Source: Latrodectus hesperus
Taxonomy: Eukaryota > Arthropoda > Arachnida > Araneae > Theridiidae
Length of the DNA: 64,000 nt
Direction: 5' to 3'
Assembly (NCBI GenBank): GCA_037975125.1
Contig: CM075857.1
Span: 95,288,214-95,352,213, forward strand
Shown: one piece after another, positions 40,693 through 54,600 of the stretch
Numbering within the stretch: position 1 is the stretch's first letter
Layout: every line of letters starts with the position of its first letter
Program-made: the position numbers and the translations under genes
The notes under the pieces: model-generated
What the model was told of the DNA's origin: nothing
Databases searched by the model: none
Seen by the model: only the letters and a program-made list of their open reading frames with translations

Positions 40693-43600
40693 ATCTTTTA
40701 GTTTTCTATGCATATTTGCTACTAATCTTTGACCTTTTATTAATTTATGTATTTTTATATATATTTACTGTTTTTATCTTAAGAGCATAGGTCCAAGTTC
40801 ACAGTTTTCTATTCATTTGGAATTAGCTGTGTGTATCGAAACACTCGTAGCTTATCTTGGAAATGGTGTTTTTTGTGTTCTGTTTCTAAATTTTTTATTG
40901 TTTTTGCTATTAATATGATTTTTTATATTTTAAATTAATATGCAAGCATATCTTTGAAAAGTTTGACTATCTCTGAACATATTCTTTGTTCTTGTGATGG
41001 TAAATCGTGATAATTTATTATGTTTAAGAAAGGAGATTTTGGTATCGAGAATATCACTTGCACATTGCAACAGCTCATTGGTTTTGGTATCAAAAAGAGC
41101 AATAATTCGTGAAGGTTCGAGAATCGCTCATACAATGCTGTTATTAAGGAGATATCGGGACGTGAATAATGACACAGTTAAATTAATTATCAGGAAAGTG
41201 GAGATGTAACATATTTCCTAAATGTAACCGGAGAATGTCACGATAGTGTGTGAGAACTGACTCTACGTTATAACAATGAAAGGAACGAGTCAGATGAACC
41301 AACACATCCTTATCCCAAGCTGTTGGCGCTTAAAAAACACTACTTTTTCAAACTAGTAAACTAAACCCATCATATCAAGATAAGTCACTCAATTTGTGAT
41401 GATCATTGACTAATCTTCCTGGCAACACCAAAATTTTAAAACAGAACTACAAACTTGATTTCAATGTTACTTGTTTTATTAAAATCCTTCTTTATTTTCA
41501 GGTTGTTTGTCTTTTTACCACCACGTTCAGTATGACGGTAAATCAGAAGTGTGGGAAGGCGAACCTTTCGAAATTTCCTGCGTGATTAGCATCTACAATG
41601 ACAAACCGGGTTGGACGATCAACAGTTCCCTCATCCACGAGGATAATGATTGGGGATATTACTTGAGCGAGAGGACAATAGACCCATTCTACCAAGAACT
41701 CACGATTGAAGTGAAGTCTGCGCAGTTGCATCATGAAGGATACTACCGTTGCAACAGATACAGCAGAGATTATCATCATGTCAAGATCCTTCCAAGCTTC
41801 GTAGAAGGTAAGTGCCATCAATTGCCTTATATTCGTTAAATATGGCACAATTTGTTTTTATTGATGTAATATTATTGTTGTTATTTATGACACTTGGACA
41901 TGCCAAGCTCTCCATGCCGTTGGCTATGTGAATTTAAGTTAAATTAACCACAGCACGACAAAGGTGAATGTACGACCTTGCTCTAAATTCCTCCGATAGA
42001 TGGCACCACCATAGGATCCACTCCATTAGTTTTGACATTGATCTGGAGGGGGAGGAAATTTTTTCCAGACTATTACATTCATGGTAACTGCTCAACTACG
42101 GACCACATGACATTTCGATTCCACAGATTTAACGACCATGTATATCATGTTATCGGTGGGTCTTTGGCGGCATTGGGAATCGAACCCTGCCTTACCGGGC
42201 AGAAGCCCGATGCCCTAACCCCTAGGCTAACACGGCCCTTGATGTAGTTGACCTTCACTTCACTGTTTGATGGATTTGGTCCCCGTATATATCGTGATTG
42301 TTTGTAGTGATTTGGAATCCACTTAAAAATATGGTTCGAATAAGCTTTCTTGAAAAGAGTGGTCAAGGAATGCAAAAGTTTCTAACAAAATGAATCTCGT
42401 GCTCACAGTGAGGATATATTCCTAGTTCATTCCCAAGGGAGCAAAATCGTTTATATGAAATAATGAGACTTATATTTGATTTTGCTAAAGAACATCACAT
42501 TAAGAAGGTTTAGGCACGTTAAATTATCGTATAGTCCAGTAACCTTCACCACTGAGGTGGTACGAATGTTTGGCAAGATAAACGCCCTGCTAGGTATCGA
42601 TTTCTTCACTTGAACGAGTTTTCAGAGCTTAAAATTTATTTTATTGATTTTAAGTGGCAGAAATAGATACCCGAGAGTGAGGAAAATTAAAATAAATACA
42701 AAATAATGCGGGAGTTGGCAGGTGGGATTCTTAAGGTTGACTTTTACAGTAGACGCTCATTATTACGAACTCGTAGAGGATAAAATATTTCTTAAAAACG
42801 AAAGGTTGTAAAACTGAAAAATAAATGTTTGATCTTAAAATTAATTTTTATTTTAAACAAACTATTCTCTTTTTATAAAAAAATATTAAAGAAAATTATT
42901 TAGTATTCATTGTCTAAGAAACACACTCCTCTATAATATAGAATTCATACTTCAGAACAATTCTCGCTTTCATTTATTGATGATAAACCATACAAAGTAT
43001 TCCCTTATTATTTTTTTTTTCAAAATTGTGCTTCTGAAAATACATTTTTTCGAAGTAGAAAAGCATTTTACTGCAATTTTTCTTACTCTATCTTGTTAGT
43101 TATTTATCCGCTTATTTGCAGATGTTCATAGCACTATGTCATTCCCCCATTGTTTGATATCTGAACGTTCTTTTTCATTTTCTTCGTTGTTGTTCTCAAT
43201 CATTTAATCAACCGATAGTTTTTGTGTACGAGTTACATTTGGAGTCACATTAAAAAAATCCTGAAAAAAAATTTCAGCCAGCAAATGTCTTTGTCAAAGT
43301 CCATGGATAAATAATTCATCGTCACTCAAATCGTCAGATAATTTTATTTTTCTTATTTACGGAGTCTTCTTTAACAGAGCTTATACTTCTAAATGATTCA
43401 GATATTATTTCATTTTTGTAACAACATTCGAAACATAGAAGGATAAGTATATTGCGCGTAGAATGTGTTATTTTTATTGGAGACGGTTCCTAGCTGTGTC
43501 ACTACTTACAAAAATAATTTACGACATTTGTACAATATTTGCAAGTTATTGATTGTATTTTGATTTATATAGTCACATTACATGAGAGAAATTTCACATA

Positions 43601-46600
43601 AATTGTTTAAAAAAGTCAAAATTTCAACATCTGCAGACCAGTTAGTAATTTACAATTCGAAAAATTAACGATTCTCCAATGAAACTGTAGATCCAAGTTT
43701 TTCAACTATAAAATATAAAAAGAAATAGAAAATAAAATCAGTTGATAAATAATTTAAAGTGGAAGTGAGAAAAGTAAACATAACGAAATATGCATGAAAA
43801 TGACTTTGCAAAGAAAGGGATATTTCAAAATTGTATAGTTCATAAATAGGAGTTAAAATTATCGTGTGTCTAAGGACCGACAACTAGTTCCTAAATTTTG
43901 TGTTTGTAAATAACAGATTCGGTGAAAAATAAGGGTTTATTGTATTACTTTAGAAATGAGAAAAATGAGCCGAAGTAATAGAACTTTCTGATGTTTTTGC
44001 TCTGAAATTAAACAGTTTTTATTTTTTAACAATAAATTATTTTTTCATTAAGATTACATTAAGTTAAAACTAAATTTTACGTATTTAATTTTATAACTTA
44101 GTTCGTTTCATCATTACATTTTAAAAATCCACTATCGTATAATGAAAAATATTCTAGGAGGCAAAATATTATGCCAAACACATAACATATATAAAATATA
44201 TAAATCGATATAAATATTTATTCTTAAATTTATTGAGACTTTAAGAACTAACAAAATCCATTCTCTCATTACATGCTTCTAGGAACACTAATTTTTAATC
44301 TAAAATATTTCTTTGCTAAATTTGTCTTATATTTTATAATAATCAAATAATTCAGTTTTCAAATGGAAATTTCAAAAACGGAGGAAGATATTGCAATTAT
44401 TAATTTAAAATTCCGTTTATTAACGAATTCTTCAAAAATTTAAATCGTCTTTGCCGATTTAAACTAACTATCAAGTGACTGTTTTGTCATGTCTTCTTTC
44501 ATTTTGCTTTTTCTGCTGTTCTATTGTCTATTGTTAATGACTTGAATCAATGGAAAACGGCTTCTCAAACCAATAATTTGGTCCTTATATATAACAAATC
44601 GTGTTATTCACATGATGAACTTCGACACTATTCTTAGACATTCAAACTTCGTCTTGCTTGCTGCCGATAGAAGAATGCGATTTGAAGGCAGGGAGCAAAT
44701 TCGTCGACAAATCGGATTTACGATGCCGTCTCTATACGATGTAAGGGGTACCTCTTGGTTCTTTGGCGAATTTTTCGGCGCCATTAAGTGACTAACAAGA
44801 TGGCCGCTACACAAAAGCTATGCAAAGATAGGATTACCATAAATTAAAATTTATCGCCAAAATACATCGCCGAACCAAGTGGTACCCAATTTTACTCCGA
44901 ATTCGATGTGACGTAGATGAAACGTTATCTGACGTCATGGATTTTTTAAGCCAATGAAAAATGGAATAAAGTGATATAGTCATGGTCTCATATGGAACGA
45001 AAAACCAACCACTTAATGGTTTAAAAGAAAAAAACTTTTTTATAGCTCTACAAAATTAAATCTGTCTTTGCTTAATCACTTCTTAGCACAGGATGAAGAA
45101 ATGTTACTAAAAATTTATCTAAATAATATATTATTTTTGTTTGGACAAATACACAGAAAATCACAATGTTTTTACACGATAAAAGTAACTCATCAGAAAT
45201 TGTCATTTTTATTATTATGAATGTAGAAAAATAATAAATAAAGAGTGAGACCGCTAAAAGGAGGTTAATACAATTTTCTCAGCATTGCAAGGTTCTTCTT
45301 GTTTTTATATAAACATTTTATCCCTATTTTTAGATTGGAAAAAATGTGAGGATTCTCCGTAGAAAGTGCCACCATGAAATGAGCATTCATTGTGGTTTCT
45401 GTTTTTATATGTATATTCAGACGAGAAAAAGAAGAATGTTTTTTTTAAAGTTGTTTATTTCTGTAACTTTCATATTGCTCCAAAAATTTGAAAACTGCTT
45501 TTAAAAGCATACAAAAAATGCATTGCCAAAAATTTTACCAGAAATTACAAAAAATTTAAATAAATTTTAATAGATTAAAAAAAGTGTGGTTATTCTACCG
45601 AACCCAACCAATTGCTTCACAGTATGTACCCTGATCTGTGTTGACAATTTTAGCATCTGAAATGGCTAACTTTCATTGTCATGCCACAGCAACAGAGAAA
45701 TTTTGACATCCACCGGAATATTTAATATCCATTGGTTCTCACTTCGCATGACTGCTTTGGGATGGATCAAGTATCAAACTCGTTATTTTCTGGGGACATT
45801 GGGAAAATCCTTTTATATTTGGCTGCGTTCAATCTTTGTCATCTAAGACAAAAAAATATCATGGTTATGGTTTACTTGCGGTAAGATAACTACTTTGAAA
45901 ATTGACTCTTCATTTGTTTTACAGTTCTAAATTCAATTTTTACCATGAATGGTATATAGACGAGATAATGAACACCTAAAAACATCGTGGGCTGTTGTTT
46001 TTACTTATGACACTTAGACAAACCAAGCTCGCTATGCCGTTGGCTCTGCGAATTTCAGTCAGTAGGGTGCGTCTTTCGTTTAACCAGAGCACCACAAAGG
46101 TAAAAGTACGACTTTGCTGTAAACTCTTCCGATAGAGGGCACCAACAGAGGACCTACAAATTTGATATTGTTCTGGAGGGGGAAGAAATCTTTTCCAGAC
46201 CATTACAACCATGGTAACTGCTTAACGAGCAATTTTCAATTCCACAGATTTAACAAACTTGTATATCGCATGTACTCGGTGGGTTTTTTGAGGCATTGGG
46301 AGTCGAACCCTGTACTTCCGGACGCCCTAACCACGGTCCATTCTCAAGCTGTTATTAACTAAATAGAAGGAGCAGGCTAGAACTGTTGTTGTTGTTTCTT
46401 ATCCTCACTGTCTGACGGAGTCAGACAAGATCCACGAGCCCGTTGACTGTAAGGAAGTCAAAGACTAGGAGAGGATTGCTAAAGAGATCCTCCTTAGTGA
46501 GACCCATCCAATCCAAAAGGTGCTCAGGAGAGGCCTGATGACTTTGGCACTTGGTGCAGTTGACAAAGGTTTTCCTGCCCTCGTTGTAAGTGAGGCACTA

Positions 46601-47933
46601 GGCTAGAACTAAATAGAATGAGCAGGCTGGAACTAAATAGAAGGAGCAGGCTAGAACTAAATAGAAGGAGCAGGTTAGAATTAAATAGAAGGAGCAGACT
46701 AGAGCTAAATAGAAGGAGCAGACTAGAGCTAAATAGAATGAGCAGACTAGAGCTAAATAGAAGGAACAGACTAGAGCTAAATAGAAGGAGCAGACTAGAG
46801 TTAAATAGAAGGAGCTTGGTGGAATCTTCGTGATTCTGAAGCAGAAACCTAGTAGAAAACGCCCATTCACTTGGAAGATATGCGACCACGTCACGTTTTA
46901 ACGTGCTCCAGCCGCCTTTAACGAACACGATGGATCTTCGGTTAAGCCGGAATTCGAACTTTGATACATATTCCGATAATGTGAGCGACGCCCTAACAAA
47001 CCAGGCCATCACGGATTCACCATGGTTTAGTTATGGACTACCCTTTTCTGAGGACAAGATGCAAAGTTTTATCTTAGTCACAGATATGTATGGTGTGCTT
47101 GTTGTTGTTGTTACTAATGACACTTGGACAAGCCAAGCTCGCTATGCCTTGGCTATGCGAATTTAAGTCAATTGGAAGCGTCTTTCGTTTTAATCAGAGC
47201 ACCATGAAGGTGAAAGTAAGACTTTGTTCTATACACACATGCCTATAGTTTTGGACCACGTTTATAGTGGTGAGGCCACACCTGAGTTGGCACACCTCCA
47301 GGACAGGATCAGATAGAAAGAGAATGTACATCACATGCCTGAACGCGGAGATGTCCACAACCCACGGACCTCCATTATCCGCAGTGCAGGAGAGCACGCC
47401 GTGACCACTCACAACAAGTTGCCGGCGGCATGGTGTGCTTCACTTTCAGCATGCATACTTGTTGGAAGTGGATGTTTTGGAGTTTTACCTGTTGCGACTC
47501 ACGATGAGTATGGTAAAAGCTACCGAGAATAAACTTAACGCTATTATCCGGTAATATGATAATAACGCTTATTTACAGTGATGTCTGAACAGTGTCACTC
47601 ATAACAACTGATTTACCCTGTATATTAATATATGCATGCTACGTACTTCTGTCTTCTTAAGAGACCGATTCATATTGGGCTAGCTTCAAATGTTTAAAAC
47701 TTGTATAATGAGTAAGAATTTCTCTTTATTTATAGTTTATAATTTTTAGGGCTGTGTGTGTTATTTTCATTCATAAAAATTAACATATACTCAGATAATT
47801 ATGATGATTTCATAATTACATTCTATTAAAATTGTATCCTTGTAAAATTCAAAAACATTTGATATTCGTATATAACTGATCTTGAAAGTTATAGTAACTT
47901 TAATTTATATATATATATATATATGATATATGC

Positions 47934-47981
<48 letters not shown>

Positions 47982-50213
47982 AAATTCAAATCTTAATATT
48001 CATGCCATTTAAAAATCATTTGATAATTCGTTCTCTAAATGACTGATATAAAGCACTTATATTTACGAGGTTTGTCCGGAAAATACGTATAAAAGTTTAA
48101 TAATAACTTTATTTTACAATTATTCAGGTATTACAATATGGTCTCCTTCAAAGTACTCACCCTGAGACGAGATACACTTCTGCCAACGCCGTTTCCACTG
48201 TTGATAACATTGCTGAAAGTCTTCAGTTGTGGTGCTGTCCAGTTGCCGTGTTGTTTCTGCCTTGATGCCTTCCACATCTCCCAAGTGCCACCCCTGAAGC
48301 ACCATTTTGCATTTCGGGAACAAGAAGTCACAAGTGGCTAAATCGGGTGAATAAGGCGGGTGGTCTGTCACGGTGATTGAGCTTCGGGCCAAAAAGTCAC
48401 GCACAACGAACGACGTGTGAGCGGGCGCATTGTCGCGATGAAGCAGCCACCTGCTCCTTGCTGCCAAATCCGGTCGAACTCGGGCCCAGCTTTGCCAGAA
48501 ACTTGATGTTGATTCGCTGTTCCTCAATCAGAGAGAGCTCCATGCCGACGGCTGGTGAAAAAAGTGTAACTTTCAACAAGCAGCCGCACACTCCTACTTA
48601 CACGCAGAGCGGTCTGACTCGAACTGAGCGTTGATGGGATTGGTTACAGCAGTAGTGCCCCCTAGCGGTGACTGCAAACAGTAAAATAAAGTTATTATTC
48701 AACTTTTATACGTATTTTCCAGACAAACCTCGTATAATAACCATAGAAAATATCTTTCAAACTGGAGAAGAGTTGGCGTTAGGACCGGAATTGCAATTCT
48801 TAGCAAACTTAAGCAGATCTCTTCACTTTGTGAAGTGCACCTACAGTGGATTCCTTCGCATGTTGACCTATGGGAGAATGAGATGGCAGACGCTCTGGCG
48901 AAGGAGGGTTCTGAAGAACCATTACCAGCTACCAATTCACTGACATATCTTGAGCTGTATTCCATTAGAAGACATGCTGACTGGCAGATTTGGTTCGTTC
49001 CCCCAAGTCATCCCTGGTACCAAGCAGATTGTCTTGGAAGATCCCTTGCTTTTGATTGCAATAGATATGTTCAGACAACCCTTTCCCGATTCAGTGGATA
49101 CCTGAAAGGACTTACATTCGAGAGAGGTCTTCAGGTGCACCCGAATTGTCCTAAATGTCAAAATGAACCGGCATCACCGGCACATATCCTTAAGTGCCTG
49201 GGGTTGTCTCTTGAGGACCTATATAGGTCTCCTACGCTTGCTTTCGACTTTCTGAAAGTAAATGGACATGTGGACCTCGTCTAGTATATTCCTAGACATG
49301 GAGATAAGAAAGGAGAAAAAGATAACCATAAAAATATTTTTATCCATACTTATCAAACGAGATAATATTTAGAAACATCCATATTTAAAAATCTTATAAT
49401 TAAGGTAGGTTCCATTATGGTTTGGTTGATTATCTAAGGTCAGTTTTTTGTTTCCGAAGGCTGATTGGATAGGAATTTTTAGTTTAAAGGAGATTTTGAA
49501 CCAATACAAACCTTAGCTTTGATTCGAATCCTTGAGTTGTCGAATTAAAATCCTTCATTTCATTTGAAATTAAAATTTTATGTTATATGATGAAATGAAA
49601 GATCAACAGAGTGAAATGCTTATATATTTCCATTTAGAAGCTATTACCTAAAGTAATTTTTGGCTATACAAAGAACATTTTTTGTAGATCAAAAATTTGC
49701 TTAAAAAGGATTAGAACAATTTATATTTTTAAAGTTTTAATTATGCAGGAAGCTATGTATAAATTTTTTTGTTTACATTTTTTAAGTTAATTATTTGTAT
49801 AAACATATTAATAATTGTTAATAGCTTAAATGAAACATCAAAGAAAAATGAAGCATAAATAGAAAGAACTTTAGAATTTATAAAGGAGAAAATTTTTTAC
49901 ATTAATTGAAAGCCTCATGAATATTGGCTCCATGGATTACATAGAATTCTGAAGACCCTTTAAGCTTTATAGAGTTCGTTTCTTTTATTTTTTAAATAAA
50001 AATTTGGTAATATTTTATGAATATTATTCAATTTATTTATAATAGTCTATACATATTCAAACCATATTATTATGATTTAAATACACGCGTGATTTCCTTT
50101 ATAAAATAATTTTTAAAAACTAGGTTTTTTTTTAAAAAAAGATTTAGTTAAATATTTGATAAGAATAGAAGACTTTAGTGTCAACATTCGGGAATTTTGT
50201 GATACAATACATT

Positions 50214-50261
<48 letters not shown>

Positions 50262-50300
50262 GTCAATGTATTGTATCACAATATAATCAATGTATATAGG

Positions 50301-50366
<66 letters not shown>

Positions 50367-51610
50367 GAGGGTCACTCTGAAATTTTTGAGATACAACTAG
50401 GTTTTTAAAATTACACTTACAAAATTTTAGGTGTGTTTAAAGTAGTCTCCTCCAGCATCAATTCACTTTTGTAGACGAATTTTCCAAAGATTAAATGTCT
50501 CAAGCCATTCATTCCTTCGAATAGATGAAAAAAAAATGCATTTATAGCCACCTCAATCTCTTCTTCTGAATAAAAACGACGTCCACGTAAGTTCTTTTTT
50601 AGATTAAAGAATAACCAAAAGTCACACATAGCTAGATCAAGTGAATACGGCGGATGTTCGAACACTTTAATTTGTTTTTGCTTAAGAAACTCAACTGTTA
50701 ATCCAGCTGTATGTGAAGATGCATTGTCATGGTGAAGCATTCAGTTCTTGTAGCATTTCTGGAAGACATTTAGTGGTATACCAGTTCGCAGTTATTCTCT
50801 TCTGTCCATCCAACTTGATGGCTTTGACCAATCTCGTACTTCTGAAGAAAACGGCATACATCACTTTTTTCAGTGCGCGTTGTTTTTTCACCATTGTCGG
50901 CGTGGGATCAAAGACCCATACTTCACTTTCTTGACGTGTTGGAACGTCAAAAAACGGTATGTACGTTTCATCATCTGTTACAATTTTAGAAATGATGCGG
51001 TAGCCACCATTATTCAGCATATTAAGAGTTTCTTTACTAATTCTGACACGCTCCTCTTTTTGATGCTCAGTTAGATTATGGGGAACCCAACGGCAAACTA
51101 CTTTTTTCATATGTAATTCTTCATGAATGATTTTGTGTATGGCTGCGGATCCAATGTTAAGTTCCTTCTGTATCATTTGATAGGTACAGCGATTATCATC
51201 CATTAACATTTTTCGTATGGCAGACACATTATCCGGGATTACTGCCGACGGCGGCCTTCCTGTGTGTTCTTCATCCTGAAGAAAATTCCGACCTCTTCTA
51301 AATTCTCTAAACCATCTGAATACAATAGCTCGAGCTGGAGATTCATCACCAAATGCTAATTGCAACCGTTGAACGCATTCTTCTTGATTTAATCCTGCTT
51401 TGAAATCGTAGAAAATCATAGCGCGAAAATGTTCTCGCGTCAACTCCATTTCCTCTTCTGTTTAAAATTTATTCCACGCTAAACAAGTTGAAGTAAGTCA
51501 GTAAAAAACCGTCTTCTGTGTTAAAATACTTTGTACTTTAAAATTAAACCGTTATTTTTATTTTGTAAATTCTCCTCTGCGTGTATCTCAAAAATTTCAA
51601 AGTAACCCTC

Positions 51611-51675
<65 letters not shown>

Positions 51676-54600
51676 ATTATTAATCTATATATATCACTAA
51701 ATTGTTTATTAGTTTCAAGAAAGAATGTTTGGGTAATGCGAAAATAATAGTTTAGGCTAATTTGTGCAATATTAAAATATTTATTAAATATTGAAATTAA
51801 AATCTCAAATCAGAGTTAAAGTAATTGCAGATTAAACATATTCGTAAATTATATATATATCACACAATTAATTTTTTCAGATAGTTCTTTTTTACTTTTG
51901 ATTTCCCTCTTTTATTTTTGTTTATTTAGCTTATTTCTCAATCTTGTCTTACCCAGAATTTCTTATTAAATATTTTTCACGGAATAACATTTCATTTCGT
52001 CACGGTCAAACACTCTTGGTCACTTTCGAAGTAATTTCATTTTCATGGCAATATGTTATCGTTTTCATTGAACTTTGTTGCCATGTACGGCGACTAAATT
52101 CTCCTTCAAAAATAAGCGGCCAACCGAGACAGGTGAACTGAAATGAAACCGATATGCATAAATCAGTTCCGCAACTTAGAATCGAATCGCACTTGTCAAT
52201 TTTTTTAAGGAAAGAAGGCTGTTTTTTTCCTTTTTTTTAAAAGATTTATAATGAATGAGTAAAATTGTTTGCATTTTCTGCTCTATGCATCCGTAGACAG
52301 ACATCAAAGAAAATTTGTGTAGTTTACTTTTTCATAATAAACTTTTATCTTTTGATGATTTTTATACCGAATACAATAAATAAAATTTCATTAAGCCGTT
52401 ATTAATAACTTTAAGTTATTAGCAATGGTATAGTTATTAACATGGCTAATAACTTAAAGTTATTAATAACGGCTGAATGAAATTTTATTTATTATATTCG
52501 GTATAAAAATCATCAAAATATAAAAGTTTATTATGAAAAAGTTATTAGCAATGGTATAGTTATTAACATGGCTAATAATAAAAAAGTTATTAGCCATGTT
52601 AATTTAACATTAATATGTTTGATCAATGAGTGAACACAAATATTTTCCATATCATAGCTGTTTTAAGAAAATTCGTTATGAAATTTTGTAAGCATTTTTC
52701 ATTATACTATCTTTTTTCAGTGAATTTCCCCTTTGATTACTATCTCTAATTATTTAATTGAAGTTCTAGGTATAAATTAAATAGGAAACTTTTATTCGAA
52801 TGTCATTATTTATCATAAACATCCGTTAGAAAATAAATCATATTATATAGCTTCATTTCAAAAGCGAATACTACATTTCTTGAAAAAAAAATATGAATAA
52901 AGATATTTATTTAAGGTAATATAAATAATAATTAAGTTAATTTAATAATTAAAGTCAATTATTTATACAGCGATTTTAAGCTCTTGTTTTATAAATATGG
53001 AACAATTCTCTTCTGACAATGTACGGGCATTTCATATTATTAAAATTAATGTGATTATAAAATTAATATGATATTATTTCAGGTATTCAATATTTACTAA
53101 GTGAAAAAAAATTGGATAACAAAAGGATATATTTCTAGAAGCAATTTTTAAGCTCGTGAAGTAGCAAATAAGGAATACATACATTCAAGAAGAATGTGAG
53201 AAGGGTTGTCACTCCCAGAGTGCAACTCTGGGAGTGACATTACAATTTTAAGTGACATTACAAAAATTACAATTATTCACAAATTTGTAAACTGTTAAGT
53301 TCAATATTTCCTATAAAAATTTTTATTTAATTTATTAAAAATAAAAAAAAGTTAGATATTTGATATCAAAACTTATATAAAAGACATGATTTCACAAATG
53401 AGATACTTTATGGCCTATAATGTATTTAATAACATTTAATAAAATTGGCGAGAAAATTTATTTCTAAGTCTGTTGAATCACATGAATGTTTAATCATCGG
53501 ACATTTGATTTTCTTTACCAGCTGTTTAATTTATTAAGTAATGGAATATCAGTTTCTATATTACTTTATAATTTATTCCAGAAGTTTAACACTTTGTTGA
53601 AAGAAATAAGAACATTAATTTTTTTTTCCACGACTGTGATTAACAGTATTTTGATTTCAAGAGCGGAGAGATGGCATTCGTAATATAAATATGTTTACTT
53701 TAATTCAGTTTTTTTTTTCCTGGAACCAGGGGGTACGCGTACCTTCCTGGGGCTTGAGCAGCCACCAGGCGCGTCGGCAGGTGGTGGATCGTCGAACGTC
53801 CTGTAGGTATGACAGGATAGCCTTGAATCAGAGGCCGCGAACCAGCTCCCGTAAGCCCTGGTGTTATTGGATCCGTGCCTAGGGCTAGTTGGCACCGCGG
53901 TATTGGTGTCTTAACGGAGCCTCTAGTTGCCTGGCAAACTTCTAGAGTAATTTGCCTTGCCCAGTATCTCAGGCAATGCTGAGTGGACTTAAATTACCTG
54001 AGCTTATTAATTGTTATCTTGTGGCTGAAAAGACACAAGAAATAACAAACCTTTCTGCATTTGCAGGTGAAGCCTCTGAAGTAGACCTTGCTGAAAAAGA
54101 CAAGGGAACTCAGAGGCAATCTTGTAAAGGGGCAGTAATGAATCCTTCACTTGAGGTAGAAATGACCTCCAAACCATCTTCTTCTGGTGAAAGTCAGGAA
54201 GCTATTCCTAGCGTGACTGACTTTCTGACCAGATGGGACTGTTTCAGCAAGACCCTATCTGCTGGAAATGTCATACGCAAGAGGAAACGGCAGAGCATAT
54301 CATTTACGAATGCGAGGCTCTTGCCCTCCCTAGATGAACTTCTTTAGGCATCCTCCATACTAGAGAGTTACACCTAGACTCCATTAAAGGGTTATCGGAC
54401 TTTATTAATAAAGTGGGTGACCCGAGCAACTGGAACTAGGAAACATTGGGTTTAGAGTTAATGGTACATAATGCTGATAAAAGCAGAGGTGCCCAATGAC
54501 ATACAAACCCAATTCTAAGAAGAAGAAGAATTCAGTTTTTCATTGTTTAATTTGAAATTTAAATACATTTTTTTGAAATTTAAATACATTTTCATGAAAT

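Noticed and set aside
46524..47012. A 162-codon minus frame with Leu/Ser repeats, and a matching plus frame with LELNRRSR repeats
   Set aside because: Both come from the 24-bp minisatellite, whose period is divisible by three; frames run into SINE and LINE sequence.
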